Positions 9,502-19,062 of a stretch of DNA of 64,000 nucleotides are shown here, one piece after another (within the stretch, counting starts at the first letter, position 1; each line of letters opens with the position of its first letter). A program made the position numbers and the translations under genes. The DNA comes from Marinobacter fonticola (lineage in GTDB: Bacteria > Pseudomonadota > Gammaproteobacteria > Pseudomonadales > Oleiphilaceae): contig NZ_CP043042.1 of the NCBI RefSeq assembly GCF_008122265.1, positions 3,968,001 through 4,032,000 of the forward strand. The letters are read 5' to 3'. Under the pieces are notes generated by a model that did not search any database, was not told where the DNA came from, and worked only from the letters and a program-made list of their open reading frames with translations.

Positions 9502-11020
9502 CCCCATTATCCGCACCCACAACCTGTGCAAGTCATTTGGCCCGGTCAAGGTGCTCAAGGGCATCTCGCTGGACATTCAACCCGGCGAAGTCCTGGGTAT
9601 CCTGGGCGAGAACGGCGCGGGCAAGTCCACCTTGCTCAAGCTCATCAGCGGGGTCTACACGCCCACCAGCGGGAGCATCGAGATTCAGGGCGAGCGCTTC
9701 GATCAATTGGACCCGATCCTGTCCCGGCACAAAGGCATCGCCATGATTCCCCAGGAATTCAACCTGGTGCCGACACTCAAGGTGTACGAGAACGTGTTCC
9801 TCGGTCAAGAACGCCGGCGCAAGGGGCTGCTGGACAAGGCCGCCATGCGCGCCGAAACCGCCCAAGTGCTTGAATCCCTCAAGGTCAATCTCAATCCCAA
9901 CGCCACCATCGGCGAACTCAGTGTCGCAGAAAAGCAGATGGTGGAAGTGGCGCGCGTGCTGGTGAACGACGCCCGTGTGGTCATCCTGGACGAGCCCACC
10001 ACCGTGCTCACCGAGCGCGAAGTCACGGTGCTGTTCGATGTGGTTCGCGCCATGCAGGAACGCGGCGTCGCCGTGCTGTTCATCTCCCACAAGCTCAAGG
10101 AGGTGAAAAACCTCTGCCAGCGCCTGTTGATCCTGCGGGACGGCGAGCAGGTGGAGCTGTGCGATGTAGCCGACCTGAACGAAGACGACATGGCCCGCAA
10201 AATGGTCGGGCGCGAACTGTCCCAGACCTTCCCGGAGAAGCAGGACCATCCTACCTCCGTCGCGCTGGAGCTGAAGAATCTCAACATCCCCGGCCTGGTC
10301 CGGGATGTCAGCCTGAAACTGCACCACGGCCAGGTATTGGGATTGTCCGGGCTGGTGGGCTCGGGTCGCACGGAAATCGCCGAGGCCCTGATGGGCCTGC
10401 GCAAACATAGCAAAGAAAAACTCGTCATCAACGGCAAGGAACCGGTGATCCGTTCGGCCAACGACGCCCATGCGGCGGGTTTGGCCTACCTGTCGGAAGA
10501 CCGGCAGGGCAAAGGTCTGGTGATGAACTTCAGCCTCACCGAGAACATCACCCTGCTCAGTCTGAAGAAGTACACCGCCGGGCTGATCAATCGCGCCCAG
10601 GAACGCCGACAAGCCCGGGATTTCCAATCCAAATTGGCGATCAAGGCCGCCAGCCTGGAAACCCATGTGGGCCTGCTCAGTGGCGGCAACCAGCAGAAGG
10701 TGTACCTGGCCAAACTGCTGGATATCGACCCGGACATCCTGATTCTGGACGAGCCCACCCGCGGTATCGACGTCAACACCAAGCGCGAGATCTATTACCT
10801 GACTCGCGGCCTGGCCGAACAGGGCAAGGCGGTGATCGTGATTTCCTCGGAGCTGGAAGAAATCATCGGCCTGTGCGATCCGGTGCTGGTGGTGCGTGAG
10901 GGGCGCATTGCGGCACAACTCACGGGCGACCAGATCAACGAAGAAGACATCATGCTTTATGCCGCCGGCGCGCGGGAGACCGCTTCCGGAACAACAGAAC
11001 AACAAGGAATAACCCCATGA
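9494..11020 (+). CDS. Ribose-type (CUT2) sugar ABC transporter ATPase, duplicated NBD
   Basis: This 508-residue protein contains two fused nucleotide-binding domains, as in RbsA/XylG/MglA. The first has Walker [10 protein letters not shown] at 38-46, the signature [15 protein letters not shown] and Walker [10 protein letters not shown]. The second has the usual degenerate Walker A (GLVGSGRTE), [15 protein letters not shown] and [12 protein letters not shown]. The ATG at 9494 was chosen because the protein then begins like RbsA and has a ribosome site (GGGAGA); the frame continues upstream inside the previous gene without support. It couples by overlap to both neighbours and energises import with the permease at 11017 and the binding protein at 12128. 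Confidence 0.95.
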   Translation: MTDPIIRTHNLCKSFGPVKVLKGISLDIQPGEVLGILGENGAGKSTLLKLISGVYTPTSGSIEIQGERFDQLDPILSRHKGIAMIPQEFNLVPTLKVYENVFLGQERRRKGLLDKAAMRAETAQVLESLKVNLNPNATIGELSVAEKQMVEVARVLVNDARVVILDEPTTVLTEREVTVLFDVVRAMQERGVAVLFISHKLKEVKNLCQRLLILRDGEQVELCDVADLNEDDMARKMVGRELSQTFPEKQDHPTSVALELKNLNIPGLVRDVSLKLHHGQVLGLSGLVGSGRTEIAEALMGLRKHSKEKLVINGKEPVIRSANDAHAAGLAYLSEDRQGKGLVMNFSLTENITLLSLKKYTAGLINRAQERRQARDFQSKLAIKAASLETHVGLLSGGNQQKVYLAKLLDIDPDILILDEPTRGIDVNTKREIYYLTRGLAEQGKAVIVISSELEEIIGLCDPVLVVREGRIAAQLTGDQINEEDIMLYAAGARETASGTTEQQGITP

Positions 11021-12003
11021 ACCAGGCCAGACTTGCCGGCGCCCGGCTCTCCGACCGCCTCCGCAACAGCGGGCTCGATTTCAGCATCCTGGCGCCACTG
11101 ATCGCGCTGATTGTGCTGCTGGTGATCTCGTCGCTCGCCAGCGAATATTTTCTCGACCTGCGCAACCTGACCAACATAGCCCGCCAGGTGTCCTATACCG
11201 GCATCATCGCCATTGGCGTCACCTTCGTCATTATCGCCGCTGGCATCGACCTCTCGGTGGGCTCGATGGTGGCGCTAGTAGGCGTGGTACTGGTGTATAC
11301 CATCAACCAGTTCGCCGACCCGGTGCAGGGCGTCATATTCGGCCTGGCCATGGCGGTCCTGAGTGGCGCCTTGTTTGGGCTCATCAACGGCGTGCTGGTG
11401 ACTTGGGGGCGAATCACTCCCTTTATAGCCACCCTGGCTACCATGTCGATCTACCGCTCGCTGGCGCTGTATTTCTCCGATGCGGGGGAGATGGTCTCGA
11501 CGAATTCTCTGTTCCCCGAGATCGGCGGCGGTTACGCCCTGGGCCTGCCGATTCCGGTCTGGACCTTCCTGATCATTGCCGTGCTGGCCCACATCCTGTT
11601 GGCGCACACGCCCTTTGGCAGGCATCTGTGTGCCGTGGGCTCCAACGCCCAAGTGGCGCGCTATTCGGGCATCCGGGTGCCACGGATCATTCTGACCACG
11701 TTCATCATTGCCGGGGCCTGCGTGGGAATTTCATCCATCATGCTGGCCTCCCGCCTGAACTCCATCAGCCCCAGCGACGCTGGGGTGTTCTACGAGCTGG
11801 ATGCCATTGCCGCCGTGGTGATTGGCGGCACCGCCCTGTCGGGTGGTCGCGGCTCGATCTGGGGCACCGTTCTGGGCGCACTGATCCTGGGCGTGATCAA
11901 TAACATGCTCAACATGCTGGGCGTCTCCCCCTACCTGCAGGGGCTGGTGAAAGGCGGCGTCATCCTGGTGGCGGTGCTGATGCAGTACAAGCAAAGCCGT
12001 TAG
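11017..12003 (+). CDS. Ribose-type sugar ABC transporter permease
   Basis: This 328-residue inner-membrane protein has about 8-10 hydrophobic segments and the RbsC-family motifs [22 protein letters not shown] and [15 protein letters not shown]. Its ATG overlaps the ATPase stop codon (ATGA). It forms the membrane channel, presumably as a homodimer as in RbsC. It belongs to the CUT2 class, whose substrates are monosaccharides and related polyols. Confidence 0.95.
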   Translation: MNQARLAGARLSDRLRNSGLDFSILAPLIALIVLLVISSLASEYFLDLRNLTNIARQVSYTGIIAIGVTFVIIAAGIDLSVGSMVALVGVVLVYTINQFADPVQGVIFGLAMAVLSGALFGLINGVLVTWGRITPFIATLATMSIYRSLALYFSDAGEMVSTNSLFPEIGGGYALGLPIPVWTFLIIAVLAHILLAHTPFGRHLCAVGSNAQVARYSGIRVPRIILTTFIIAGACVGISSIMLASRLNSISPSDAGVFYELDAIAAVVIGGTALSGGRGSIWGTVLGALILGVINNMLNMLGVSPYLQGLVKGGVILVAVLMQYKQSR

Positions 12004-12127
12004 CGATCTAAAACGCCGTTAGCTCTCTGAAAACGCAGTGAACAACAAAAAACCATGGCGAAAGCCATTCGATCGCACCGATACACCTGTGTCGGATGAC
12101 AACAACAAGACAGAAAGGATCAAGACT

Positions 12128-13096
12128 ATGGGACTCAAGCGACTGATCAAAGGCACCCTGTTCGTCGGGGCGCTGTTACTGACTCCGTTTGCCGCCAGCC
12201 ATGCGGACTACCGCATCGGTGTCAGCGTACCGGCCGCTGACCACGGCTGGACCGCCGGGCTGCTCTGGTGGGCCCAGAAAGCCGCCGACGACCTGGGCAA
12301 GAAGTATCCGGACACCGAATTCTTCGTGGTCGCGGCCAATTCCGGCACCAAGCAGGTGGCGGATGTGGAAGACCTGATGGTCAAGCAGATCGATGCGCTG
12401 GTCATCCTGCCCCACAACCCGGCCACCCTCCAGCAGGTCATTTCCGAGGCCTACGACAGTGGCATCTACACCGTGGTTGTCGACCGGGAACTGGAAACCC
12501 CCGCGCAAAACGTCTTCATCGCCGGCGACAACGCGGGCATGGGCCGCGAGGCCGCCAAGTACATGGCCGAGAAGATGGATGAAAGCGGCAATATCATCGT
12601 CATCGAGGGCATGCCAATCCCCATCAACGCCCAGCGTGTGAACGCCTTCAACGAGGTCATGGCCCAATACCCCGATATCAAGATCCTCGACTCCCAGCCG
12701 TCGGACTGGTCGCCGCAAAAAGCCCTGCGTGTGATGGAGAACCTGCTGCGCAAGCATCACGATATCGATGCAGTTTGGGCCGGGGACGACGACGTGCTCA
12801 AGGCCGTCATGCAGGCTATCGAGGAAGCTGGCCGTGACGACATCAAGCTGGTCGTCGGCGGTGGCGGCTCCAAGGATGTGATCGGCATGATCAAGGATGA
12901 CCATCCGGTGGTGCAGGCTACGGTGACCTACCCGCCATCAATGGTGGCCTCCGCCATCGCCCTGGCCAATACCGGCGTGCGCGGCAAGAACCTGGGCGAT
13001 ATGTACCACCATGTACCGGCCCGCATCGTGCTGGATGCCGAGCTGATCACCGAGGAGAACGCCAAGAACTTCTACGTGGAAGATGCGGCTTACTGA
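12128..13096 (+). CDS. Periplasmic sugar-binding protein of the CUT2 ABC importer
   Basis: This 322-residue RbsB-like protein begins with a cleavable signal peptide (basic MGLKRLIKG, hydrophobic core, AASHA before DYRIG). The mature part has typical type I periplasmic binding protein features such as VNAFNEVMAQYPDI, AVWAGDDDVLKAV and IGMIKDDHPVVQATVTYPP. The ATG at 12128 follows GAAAGGA; a longer frame from 12038 lacks a signal-like N-terminus. Unusually for this transporter class, the gene is last in the operon, after a 124-bp gap that may allow its own expression level. A hairpin follows at 13106. Confidence 0.93.
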   Translation: MGLKRLIKGTLFVGALLLTPFAASHADYRIGVSVPAADHGWTAGLLWWAQKAADDLGKKYPDTEFFVVAANSGTKQVADVEDLMVKQIDALVILPHNPATLQQVISEAYDSGIYTVVVDRELETPAQNVFIAGDNAGMGREAAKYMAEKMDESGNIIVIEGMPIPINAQRVNAFNEVMAQYPDIKILDSQPSDWSPQKALRVMENLLRKHHDIDAVWAGDDDVLKAVMQAIEEAGRDDIKLVVGGGGSKDVIGMIKDDHPVVQATVTYPPSMVASAIALANTGVRGKNLGDMYHHVPARIVLDAELITEENAKNFYVEDAAY

Positions 13097-13105
13097 GTTG
13101 GACCC

Positions 13106-13130
13106 GCTGCCCGGGGGTTCCTCGGGCAGC
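13106..13130 (+). terminator. Hairpin at the end of the sugar operon
   Basis: GCTGCCCG and CGGGCAGC form an 8-bp stem around a 9-nt loop, 9 bp after the binding-protein stop codon. The following bases are C/T rich but contain no run of T, so termination strength is uncertain. Confidence 0.5.
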
Positions 13131-13276
13131 CTTGCCCTCCCCTCTCCACCCATCCCCTCCCTGGCTCGCCTGAACGATCCGACCTCAACACCCGCGGCAA
13201 ACACCTGTATATTCATTCCTTTGTGCTGTCAGACTGACCGCATGACACGCCTTGGTGAATAACGACAGGGAGCGCC

Positions 13277-15904
13277 ATGACGCGGCGTCGCATTGGGTTC
13301 TGGCTTGTCCTTACTCTGATCGCGGTATTACTGGCCGCCGGCCTTTGGGTCCGGCACGCCTGGCATGACTTGTTGCAGGCCAATGGCATCGAACAGCTGG
13401 ATTGGCAGGGGCTCGACCTGTCGTTTTCATCGCTGCTTGTGGACGCGTTTACCGTGCACCAGACGCAAAGGTCCCGGCAGATCCAAGCGCAGGGCCAGGG
13501 TCTGAAGCTCGATTGGGAATGGCGCGGGCTGGACCTACAGGTTACGGCGCTAGAACTGCGGCAACTCCGGCTCGACGTACACACGCAACCCGAGCCTGAA
13601 GTGGATTCAACCGGAATCGCCGAATCGATACCGGACATACCGCCAGAACCACCCACCTGGCTGCCGCGCACGCTGAACATCGAGCGTTTTCACGTGACGC
13701 TGCCCTGCGCGACCGGTCGTTGTCCGCTGCAAGGTACGCTCGACGCCGCTCGAAATTCCGACCTGCTCCCGGCTCAGATAACGCTGGTCCTTCACCACGA
13801 CGATCATGACGTTGAAGCCGACATCCACATGGATGGAGGTGAGACTAATGCGCTGGACCTTACCGGAACATTGGCTATTGACGGCGAACGTGCACTAGCG
13901 GCACAAACCGAATACCGGACCGACGACGGGCATGGACTTACCCGCTGGACTGGAACCGTCGAACTGCCCCGAATCCCCCGCACCGACTGGTTGCTCAGCT
14001 GGCTGAAAGCCTGGCAATCCTTGCCGGTCGACACTTTGCCCGACGGCCCGGAAACCGGCGAACTCAAGACTGAATGGCAACTGCAGTGGCCAACCGACGC
14101 GGCTCCGCTGCAGCAGGTGACCGGCTCGGCCTCCGTCCATGGGCGCCTGCCGCAGCCCTGGCCGTTGCCCGGCGTGGGCACGCTCCAGGGCAGCATCAGC
14201 GCTGAACTGCAGGCTCAGCAAGGCACATGGCGGGCGCAAACAGCCCAGGCCGATCTGCAACTCACACAGCCGGCAAGCTGGATCTCGACGCTCCCGGAGC
14301 CGCTGCGCGCCAAGCGCATTGCCCTGAGAATCCAGCCGGCGAACCCACTGCCGGGCACGGCTCGCCCGTTGCTGCCTCTCAAGGTCACTGTTCAGACCCA
14401 GGGCAACGCCGATTTAAACATCGACAGTCATCTAGCGGTCGCAACCGAAGCACCATGGGCCGCCAAACTTGGACACACCCGAATTCAGGGGAGCCTGCCC
14501 CGCTACGAGATCGCCGGCTGGCGCCTGGAAAAACCCGAGCTGGATATCACGGTCTCCGGCCAGGCCGATGCCAAAGCGCTTGCTCTCAAGCTGGCCAAGG
14601 GCTCCAGCTTGCGTGTGAGTCAGGTCAACGGCGGCGAATCAGAGGCTCCCTTGTCGATAACCGGTTTCCAGGCGAACCTGGCCAATCTACCGCTGGAAGC
14701 CCGCTACGATCTGCAGCAAGCCCGTCTCGGCACGCTTTCCCTTCGCGGCCCGGTCACGCTATCCGCGCAGCGCCTGCAGCAGCCGCAGCTAAAACCCCAG
14801 GGCTGGACGTTCGATGGCGACCTCGCCGCCAATCTGCAACGCCTGACTCTCGAAGGCCGTTTGGGCAGCCGGGCCGGCGCCAATGCCGACATCGCCCTCC
14901 GCTATCCGTTCCAGGGCGCCCTGAGCCTCGATGCCGAAGCGCAGATCGACGGCAAGCAAGGCGGGGAAAACTGGGCCGCCACGCTCTCTCAATGGCCGGC
15001 CACATTGTCTATCGACCGGGGCGGCATCGAAGCCGTTGCGAACCTGACCGTACCCCACAGCGGAGCATGGACGCTTGAAAGCACCCTGGATGCCGACGCT
15101 CTGTCCGTCACCTATAACCGCATGGCGCTGACCGAACTGGATGGCGACGTTGTTTTTGACCTTACCCCGAATCAGCTTGAGGCCAGGACCATCGAACTCC
15201 GCCTGAGCGAGGTAAACCCGGGCCTCCCGATTGGCCCTATTACCGTCGCTGGCCGCTACCGCGCGCAGTTCGACCGTCCGGCCACTGGCACCCTAACACT
15301 GGATGCGGCCAAGGCCGAGCTGCTGGGCGGCAGGGTTCGTGTCGCCCCGCAACGCTGGGAGCTTGCCGAAACACCCCTCCGCATTCCGCTACAGGTCAGC
15401 AACCTTCAGCTATCGCGGCTCATGGCACTCTACCCCGCAGAGAATCTCTCCGGCACCGGCATACTTAACGGCGAAGTGCCGGTATGGATCGCGCCGGACG
15501 GGGTGCATGTGGAAAAAGGGCGGATCAGCGCGCAGGCGCCGGGCGGCCGGCTTCAATTGCCCGGCGATCGGCTGGCCGGTTTTGCCCAGGGTAACGCAGC
15601 GATGCAAATCGTGGCCGAAGCCGTGAAGAACTTTCATTATTCCGTGCTCGACAGCACCATCGACTACGCAAAAGACGGCACGCTGAACCTAGGCCTGCAC
15701 ATCGAAGGCAACAATCCGAATGTGCGCGACGGCCAGCCGGTTGTGCTCAATATCAATCTGGAGGAGGACATTCCCGCCCTATTGACCAGTCTGCAACTCA
15801 GTGGCCGAGTGAACGAGGCCGTGACCCAGCGGGTCAAAAAACTGGTCGAGAAACAACAATCCGGCGATATGCCCGACCTCGAAATAGAGCGCGGGATCGA
15901 GTAA
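13277..15904 (+). CDS. ydbH: YdbH-family AsmA-like envelope protein (intermembrane phospholipid transport)
   Basis: This 875-residue protein has a single N-terminal membrane anchor (IGFWLVLTLIAVLLAAGLWV) and a long beta-rich body. Length, the C-terminal region around LQLSRLMALYPAENLSGTGILNG and DGQPVVLNINLEEDIP, and the two following genes all match E. coli YdbH (879 residues). YdbH is one of the AsmA-like proteins (TamB, YhdP, YdbH) that redundantly carry phospholipids to the outer membrane. The ynbE-type lipoprotein and ydbL-type protein follow within 65 and 23 bp, reproducing the ydbH-ynbE-ydbL operon. An AGGGAG ribosome site precedes the ATG. Confidence 0.9.
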   Translation: MTRRRIGFWLVLTLIAVLLAAGLWVRHAWHDLLQANGIEQLDWQGLDLSFSSLLVDAFTVHQTQRSRQIQAQGQGLKLDWEWRGLDLQVTALELRQLRLDVHTQPEPEVDSTGIAESIPDIPPEPPTWLPRTLNIERFHVTLPCATGRCPLQGTLDAARNSDLLPAQITLVLHHDDHDVEADIHMDGGETNALDLTGTLAIDGERALAAQTEYRTDDGHGLTRWTGTVELPRIPRTDWLLSWLKAWQSLPVDTLPDGPETGELKTEWQLQWPTDAAPLQQVTGSASVHGRLPQPWPLPGVGTLQGSISAELQAQQGTWRAQTAQADLQLTQPASWISTLPEPLRAKRIALRIQPANPLPGTARPLLPLKVTVQTQGNADLNIDSHLAVATEAPWAAKLGHTRIQGSLPRYEIAGWRLEKPELDITVSGQADAKALALKLAKGSSLRVSQVNGGESEAPLSITGFQANLANLPLEARYDLQQARLGTLSLRGPVTLSAQRLQQPQLKPQGWTFDGDLAANLQRLTLEGRLGSRAGANADIALRYPFQGALSLDAEAQIDGKQGGENWAATLSQWPATLSIDRGGIEAVANLTVPHSGAWTLESTLDADALSVTYNRMALTELDGDVVFDLTPNQLEARTIELRLSEVNPGLPIGPITVAGRYRAQFDRPATGTLTLDAAKAELLGGRVRVAPQRWELAETPLRIPLQVSNLQLSRLMALYPAENLSGTGILNGEVPVWIAPDGVHVEKGRISAQAPGGRLQLPGDRLAGFAQGNAAMQIVAEAVKNFHYSVLDSTIDYAKDGTLNLGLHIEGNNPNVRDGQPVVLNINLEEDIPALLTSLQLSGRVNEAVTQRVKKLVEKQQSGDMPDLEIERGIE

Positions 15905-15968
15905 AACGGAATACAGCATCAACACGAGGCCACCGATGTACGGTAGCCACAGAAAGGAGTGCGTAGTT

Positions 15969-16190
15969 ATGGCGAGTTCCATACCGGAACGCTTTTCTCC
16001 GGGCCGATGCCGGCTGGCCCTGGCCGGGCTACTGGTTGCATTTGTCAGCGCGGCCTGTACCCCGACGGTGCAGATGGCGGCGCCGAAAGAGCCCATCACC
16101 GTTAATCTGAACGTCAAGATCCAGCACGAAATCTACGTCAAGGTGGACAAGGATGTGGAAGCGCTGTTCGAAGAAGAAGGCCTGTTTTGA
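15969..16190 (+). CDS. ynbE: YnbE-family outer-membrane lipoprotein
   Basis: This 73-residue small protein has a basic N-terminus, a hydrophobic segment and a lipobox ending VSAAC at about residue 29, followed by TPTVQMAAPKEPITVNLNVKI. YnbE pairs with YdbH by beta-strand augmentation at the outer membrane, and the strand-like mature part with alternating hydrophobic residues agrees with that. The ATG at 15969 was chosen because AAGGAG lies 9 bp upstream; an earlier ATG at 15936 lacks one. Confidence 0.88.
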   Translation: MASSIPERFSPGRCRLALAGLLVAFVSAACTPTVQMAAPKEPITVNLNVKIQHEIYVKVDKDVEALFEEEGLF

Positions 16191-16212
16191 TCGCTATCCG
16201 GGAGACTATGAC

Positions 16213-16557
16213 ATGACTGTATTTGCACGCATCGGCACGCTATTACTGGCCCTCTGCCTCAGCCTGCCGGCCCTGGCCATCGGCCTGGACCAGGCCAAGA
16301 GCCAGCTTGAATCGGCCAAGAGTCAGGGCCTTGTCGGCGAAACCGCCACCGGCTATTTGGCTGTGGTGAAGAATCAGGGGCAGGCCCAGGCCATCGTCGA
16401 AGCCATCAACGAAGCCCGCCGGGACGAATACGCCCGCATCGCCGAAAAACACGGCATCGCCGTAACCAAGGTGGAATCGGTCGCCGGAAAAAAAGCCATC
16501 GAAAAGACGCCAACGGGACAGTACATCAAGGTAAATGGGGAGTGGCGAGAGAAGTAG
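16213..16557 (+). CDS. ydbL: YdbL-family periplasmic protein (DUF1318)
   Basis: This 114-residue protein has a signal peptide (TLLLALCLSLPALA before IGLDQAKSQLES). The mature DUF1318 domain contains VGETATGYLAVV and VNEARRDEYA-like IEAINEARRDEYARIAEKHG. In E. coli, YdbL is reported to act on YdbH-YnbE assembly. The start at 16213 has GGGAGA upstream. The gene ends the three-gene operon and is followed by a hairpin terminator at 16581. Confidence 0.9.
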   Translation: MTVFARIGTLLLALCLSLPALAIGLDQAKSQLESAKSQGLVGETATGYLAVVKNQGQAQAIVEAINEARRDEYARIAEKHGIAVTKVESVAGKKAIEKTPTGQYIKVNGEWREK

Positions 16558-16580
16558 ATCCACGCTGGCCGAACAAAACC

Positions 16581-16600
16581 GGGGCGTTCGAAGACGCCCC
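16581..16600. terminator. Bidirectional terminator between ydbL and the PEP-CTERM gene
   Basis: GGGGCGT-TCGAAG-ACGCCCC forms a 7-bp GC stem followed by TTCTTA on the plus strand and by GGTTTTG on the minus strand. It lies between two convergent genes. Confidence 0.7.
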
Positions 16601-16622
16601 TTCTTACGAGTACTGTCAGGGT

Positions 16623-17249
16623 TCAGCTTGCGCGGTGCTTTGCCCGAACGCTTAAAAGACCAAGCACACCCAGAGCCAGTAACGCTAATGTGCCCGGTTC
16701 GGACACAGACACTACTGCTGGGCGGATGAAACCCGATGCAAAGGAGAAATCGTTAACCGTTTGCTGATTCGGGTTCAGCCAGAAGTTATTGAATAGGCCA
16801 TCAATGCCCAAGGTGACATCCTCGAACAGGTACGTCACATAGCTGTTGCTCGACTGCTTGATGCCCAGGACCCAGTCTACGGTCTGCCCCAACCACGCCT
16901 CAGGCACATCCAGCGAATAGGCAAATTTATAGGCGTCTGCCTCGTCGTTCTCGGCAACCGTCAGAGTGAATCCCGGCAAATCGCCGGCCTCATCGTCCTT
17001 GCCGATATAGTCGAAACCGCCGCCCCAGGCGCTGTTCACGTAGCTGGTAATATCCGCACCGTTGGCTATGCCGGCGTCGGTGTATTGGCAGGCATCCGCG
17101 AAAGCGCCATTGGCCACGGCGCTTTCCGTGGTATTGACGCCATCTCCGCACGCCACGGGCACGGCCATGACGTTGCCAGAACCCAGGGCAAGCGACATCA
17201 GCGCCATACCCCCAATAAAACCGTGTGAAATCAATCCTTTTGTATTCAT
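16623..17249 (-). CDS. PEP-CTERM sorting-domain exported protein
   Basis: This 208-residue protein has an N-terminal signal peptide (GFIGGMALMSLALGSGNVMA) and a C-terminal SEPGTLALLALGVLGLLSVR tail followed by basic residues. This is the PEP-CTERM pattern: a short Pro-rich motif (here SEP rather than PEP), a membrane helix and an Arg/Lys cluster. PEP-CTERM proteins are processed by exosortase (EpsH) and are linked to exopolysaccharide and biofilm matrix. No exosortase is in this window. The middle is acidic and beta-rich with no recognised catalytic domain. GGGAGG lies 9 bp before the ATG, and a hairpin repeat element begins only 22 bp upstream of it. Confidence 0.85.
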   Translation of the reverse strand: MNTKGLISHGFIGGMALMSLALGSGNVMAVPVACGDGVNTTESAVANGAFADACQYTDAGIANGADITSYVNSAWGGGFDYIGKDDEAGDLPGFTLTVAENDEADAYKFAYSLDVPEAWLGQTVDWVLGIKQSSNSYVTYLFEDVTLGIDGLFNNFWLNPNQQTVNDFSFASGFIRPAVVSVSEPGTLALLALGVLGLLSVRAKHRAS

Positions 17250-17270
17250 GATCGCAACCTCCCACGCTTA

Positions 17271-17416
17271 GGGAGCCTCTGGAAAAGTCCATTCTGCGGC
17301 GAATCGCAGCGTTGCGCGGTGCTCGAAAGCTCACCTACCAGGCAGGTATGCCTCGCTTTCTGCGCTCCGTGCGCCTTGCGCTTCATCCACAGCCTGAACT
17401 TTTTCAGAGGCTCCTT
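17271..17416. repeat. 146-bp hairpin element with imperfect terminal inverted repeats (MITE-like)
   Basis: The left end GGGAGCCTCTGGAAAAGT and the right end, whose complement reads AGGAGCCTCTGAAAAAGT, are near-identical inverted repeats. The centre is also partly palindromic (CACCTACCAGGCAGGTATGCC region). No transposase frame is present. The element sits directly upstream of the PEP-CTERM gene. Related termini occur at 25161, 50624 and 57889. The rest of the interval to 17658 is AT-richer and shows no gene. Confidence 0.7.
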
Positions 17417-17658
17417 AGAACATGACCTCCGTTTGGGGCCCATCCCGAATCGTTACCGATCAAATCTGACTTATTCAGGCAAAAGAGGGGCCAGAAGCCA
17501 TCAACTCTAGGAATTAACATAGGTTAAGAATAAGAGGTAAGTATCCAGAGCTGGAAAGCGTAAAAAACCCTGACACAAAGGCTGCAAAGCAAGCTCTTCG
17601 AACCATGAATCACACAGATCATGACGAGCAGGTATACCGTCACAGGAGGGTCTTGCGG

Positions 17659-19062
17659 CTACTGCCAACCCCGCAGAGCGTCCAGGCAGTCATCCAGAAA
17701 AGGTTGCGGATCGGGCAATACGGCCTCATCGGCCACGACACCAAACTGCACCTGGCCAGCATAACTGACGATGCTCAGGCCTAGCCCGATGTCGCCGGAT
17801 TGCGGTACCCAAAACATCTGCTCGCGCACCCGGCAACCCGCTAGATAGCGGGTCTCGGGCGAACCGCGAACATTGGAAACCACGGCGGTTGCCTTGCGGC
17901 AAAACAGGTCGGCGACAGGCTGCTGCCATAGCCTGGGCAACAAGCCGGCAGAGCACATCAACCCCCAGGAAATGCCCGGCTGCCAGGAGCGCTTCAGCCG
18001 GCGTGTTTCCTGCTTGACCCGGTACAGGCTCTCCAGCGGACTCTGAGCGTCCACCGGTAAGGGCACGAACACGGTACCGAACAGATTGCCCAGCTCGCCA
18101 GGCTCAGGCCGCACGCTGTCGGGCAGCAAGCCCCGAATGTCCACCGGCACAGCCGCGTGGAGCATGACCTCTTCCAGGTCGAGATTGTCCTGCTCAAGTT
18201 GCTTGCGCAACGCCTGGGCCACGCAGGCCAACAGTACGTCATTGATCTTACAATTCGTGTCGCGGGCGATGGTGCGGAATGCGGCAAGGGGTACCGGGGC
18301 GGACCAGCGGCACGTGCGCCGCCCCAGTAGTCCCGGTTTAAGACGCGTAGGCGTGTCCGCCGGCTCCAGCACATACTGACTCAGCTCGTTGACCAGACGC
18401 AGACCGGTCCACGCCGCCCGCTCCAGTTGCTGGCGCCGGCCATCCAGTGTGCTACCCGGCTGGTCTTTCTCTGCCGCTTCCACGTCATCCAGCGTTCCGG
18501 TGTCCGCCAGCTTGACCTGGGACTGCAGCCATTGCCACCCGGCGTCCCTCCAGCGCGAGGCGTCGGATGCTTTTTCCGAGCCGAGCGTTGCAGCGGGCAT
18601 GGCGTCCGGAGCGGTAGTCGTCAGGGCATTGAAAAGATCGATCAGCGATAGGCCGTCGGCATAGCAGTGATGCAGCCGCAGCACCAACGCCGCGCCACCC
18701 CGTGCCTGGGGCAACAGCCAGAAACACCAGCGCGGCCGGTAGTCCGGTAACGGTTGATTGAGTCTTGCGGAAAGCCAGGTTTGCAACGCCGGCTCATCGA
18801 AAGCGTCTGGCACCACCTTGAGATGATGGCGCAGACGGAAGAGCTCATCCTCTTCCCACCACCAGGCCGCCCCATTGCGCACTGGGCGGCAGCGAAAGCG
18901 TTCGACCCGGAGCCAATGATTTTCCAGAAAGCGTTTGAAAACCGGCGCCGTCAAACCGTCGACCCGGAGCATGACCGTGATGGTCATAGGATTGGCAGGG
19001 GATTCCATGGATAGCCAAGCGGCGTCGACCGGTGACAACAAGCTGGTTTCCGCGTGGCTCAA
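17659..19062 (-). CDS. Wax ester synthase / diacylglycerol acyltransferase (WS/DGAT)
   Basis: This 467-residue enzyme carries the catalytic HHxxxDG motif as HHCYADG at 131-137. It also has the family opening LSPVDAAWLSMESPANPM and the C-terminal VSNVRGSPE (PLW/NVPGP-like) region. WS/DGAT enzymes esterify fatty alcohols or diacylglycerol with acyl-CoA to make storage wax esters or triacylglycerol at the inner membrane, and are common in Marinobacter and Acinetobacter. The only start before the LSPVD motif is a TTG at 19062, supported by AGGGAC 8 bases upstream; an in-frame TAG lies just beyond it. The PHA-granule type gene at 20552 suggests a storage-lipid neighbourhood. Confidence 0.92.
   Translation of the reverse strand: MSHAETSLLSPVDAAWLSMESPANPMTITVMLRVDGLTAPVFKRFLENHWLRVERFRCRPVRNGAAWWWEEDELFRLRHHLKVVPDAFDEPALQTWLSARLNQPLPDYRPRWCFWLLPQARGGAALVLRLHHCYADGLSLIDLFNALTTTAPDAMPAATLGSEKASDASRWRDAGWQWLQSQVKLADTGTLDDVEAAEKDQPGSTLDGRRQQLERAAWTGLRLVNELSQYVLEPADTPTRLKPGLLGRRTCRWSAPVPLAAFRTIARDTNCKINDVLLACVAQALRKQLEQDNLDLEEVMLHAAVPVDIRGLLPDSVRPEPGELGNLFGTVFVPLPVDAQSPLESLYRVKQETRRLKRSWQPGISWGLMCSAGLLPRLWQQPVADLFCRKATAVVSNVRGSPETRYLAGCRVREQMFWVPQSGDIGLGLSIVSYAGQVQFGVVADEAVLPDPQPFLDDCLDALRGWQ

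Noticed and set aside
9533..11005. A 490-residue minus-strand frame
   Set aside because: It is the antisense shadow of the CUT2 ABC ATPase and shows no domain or ribosome site.
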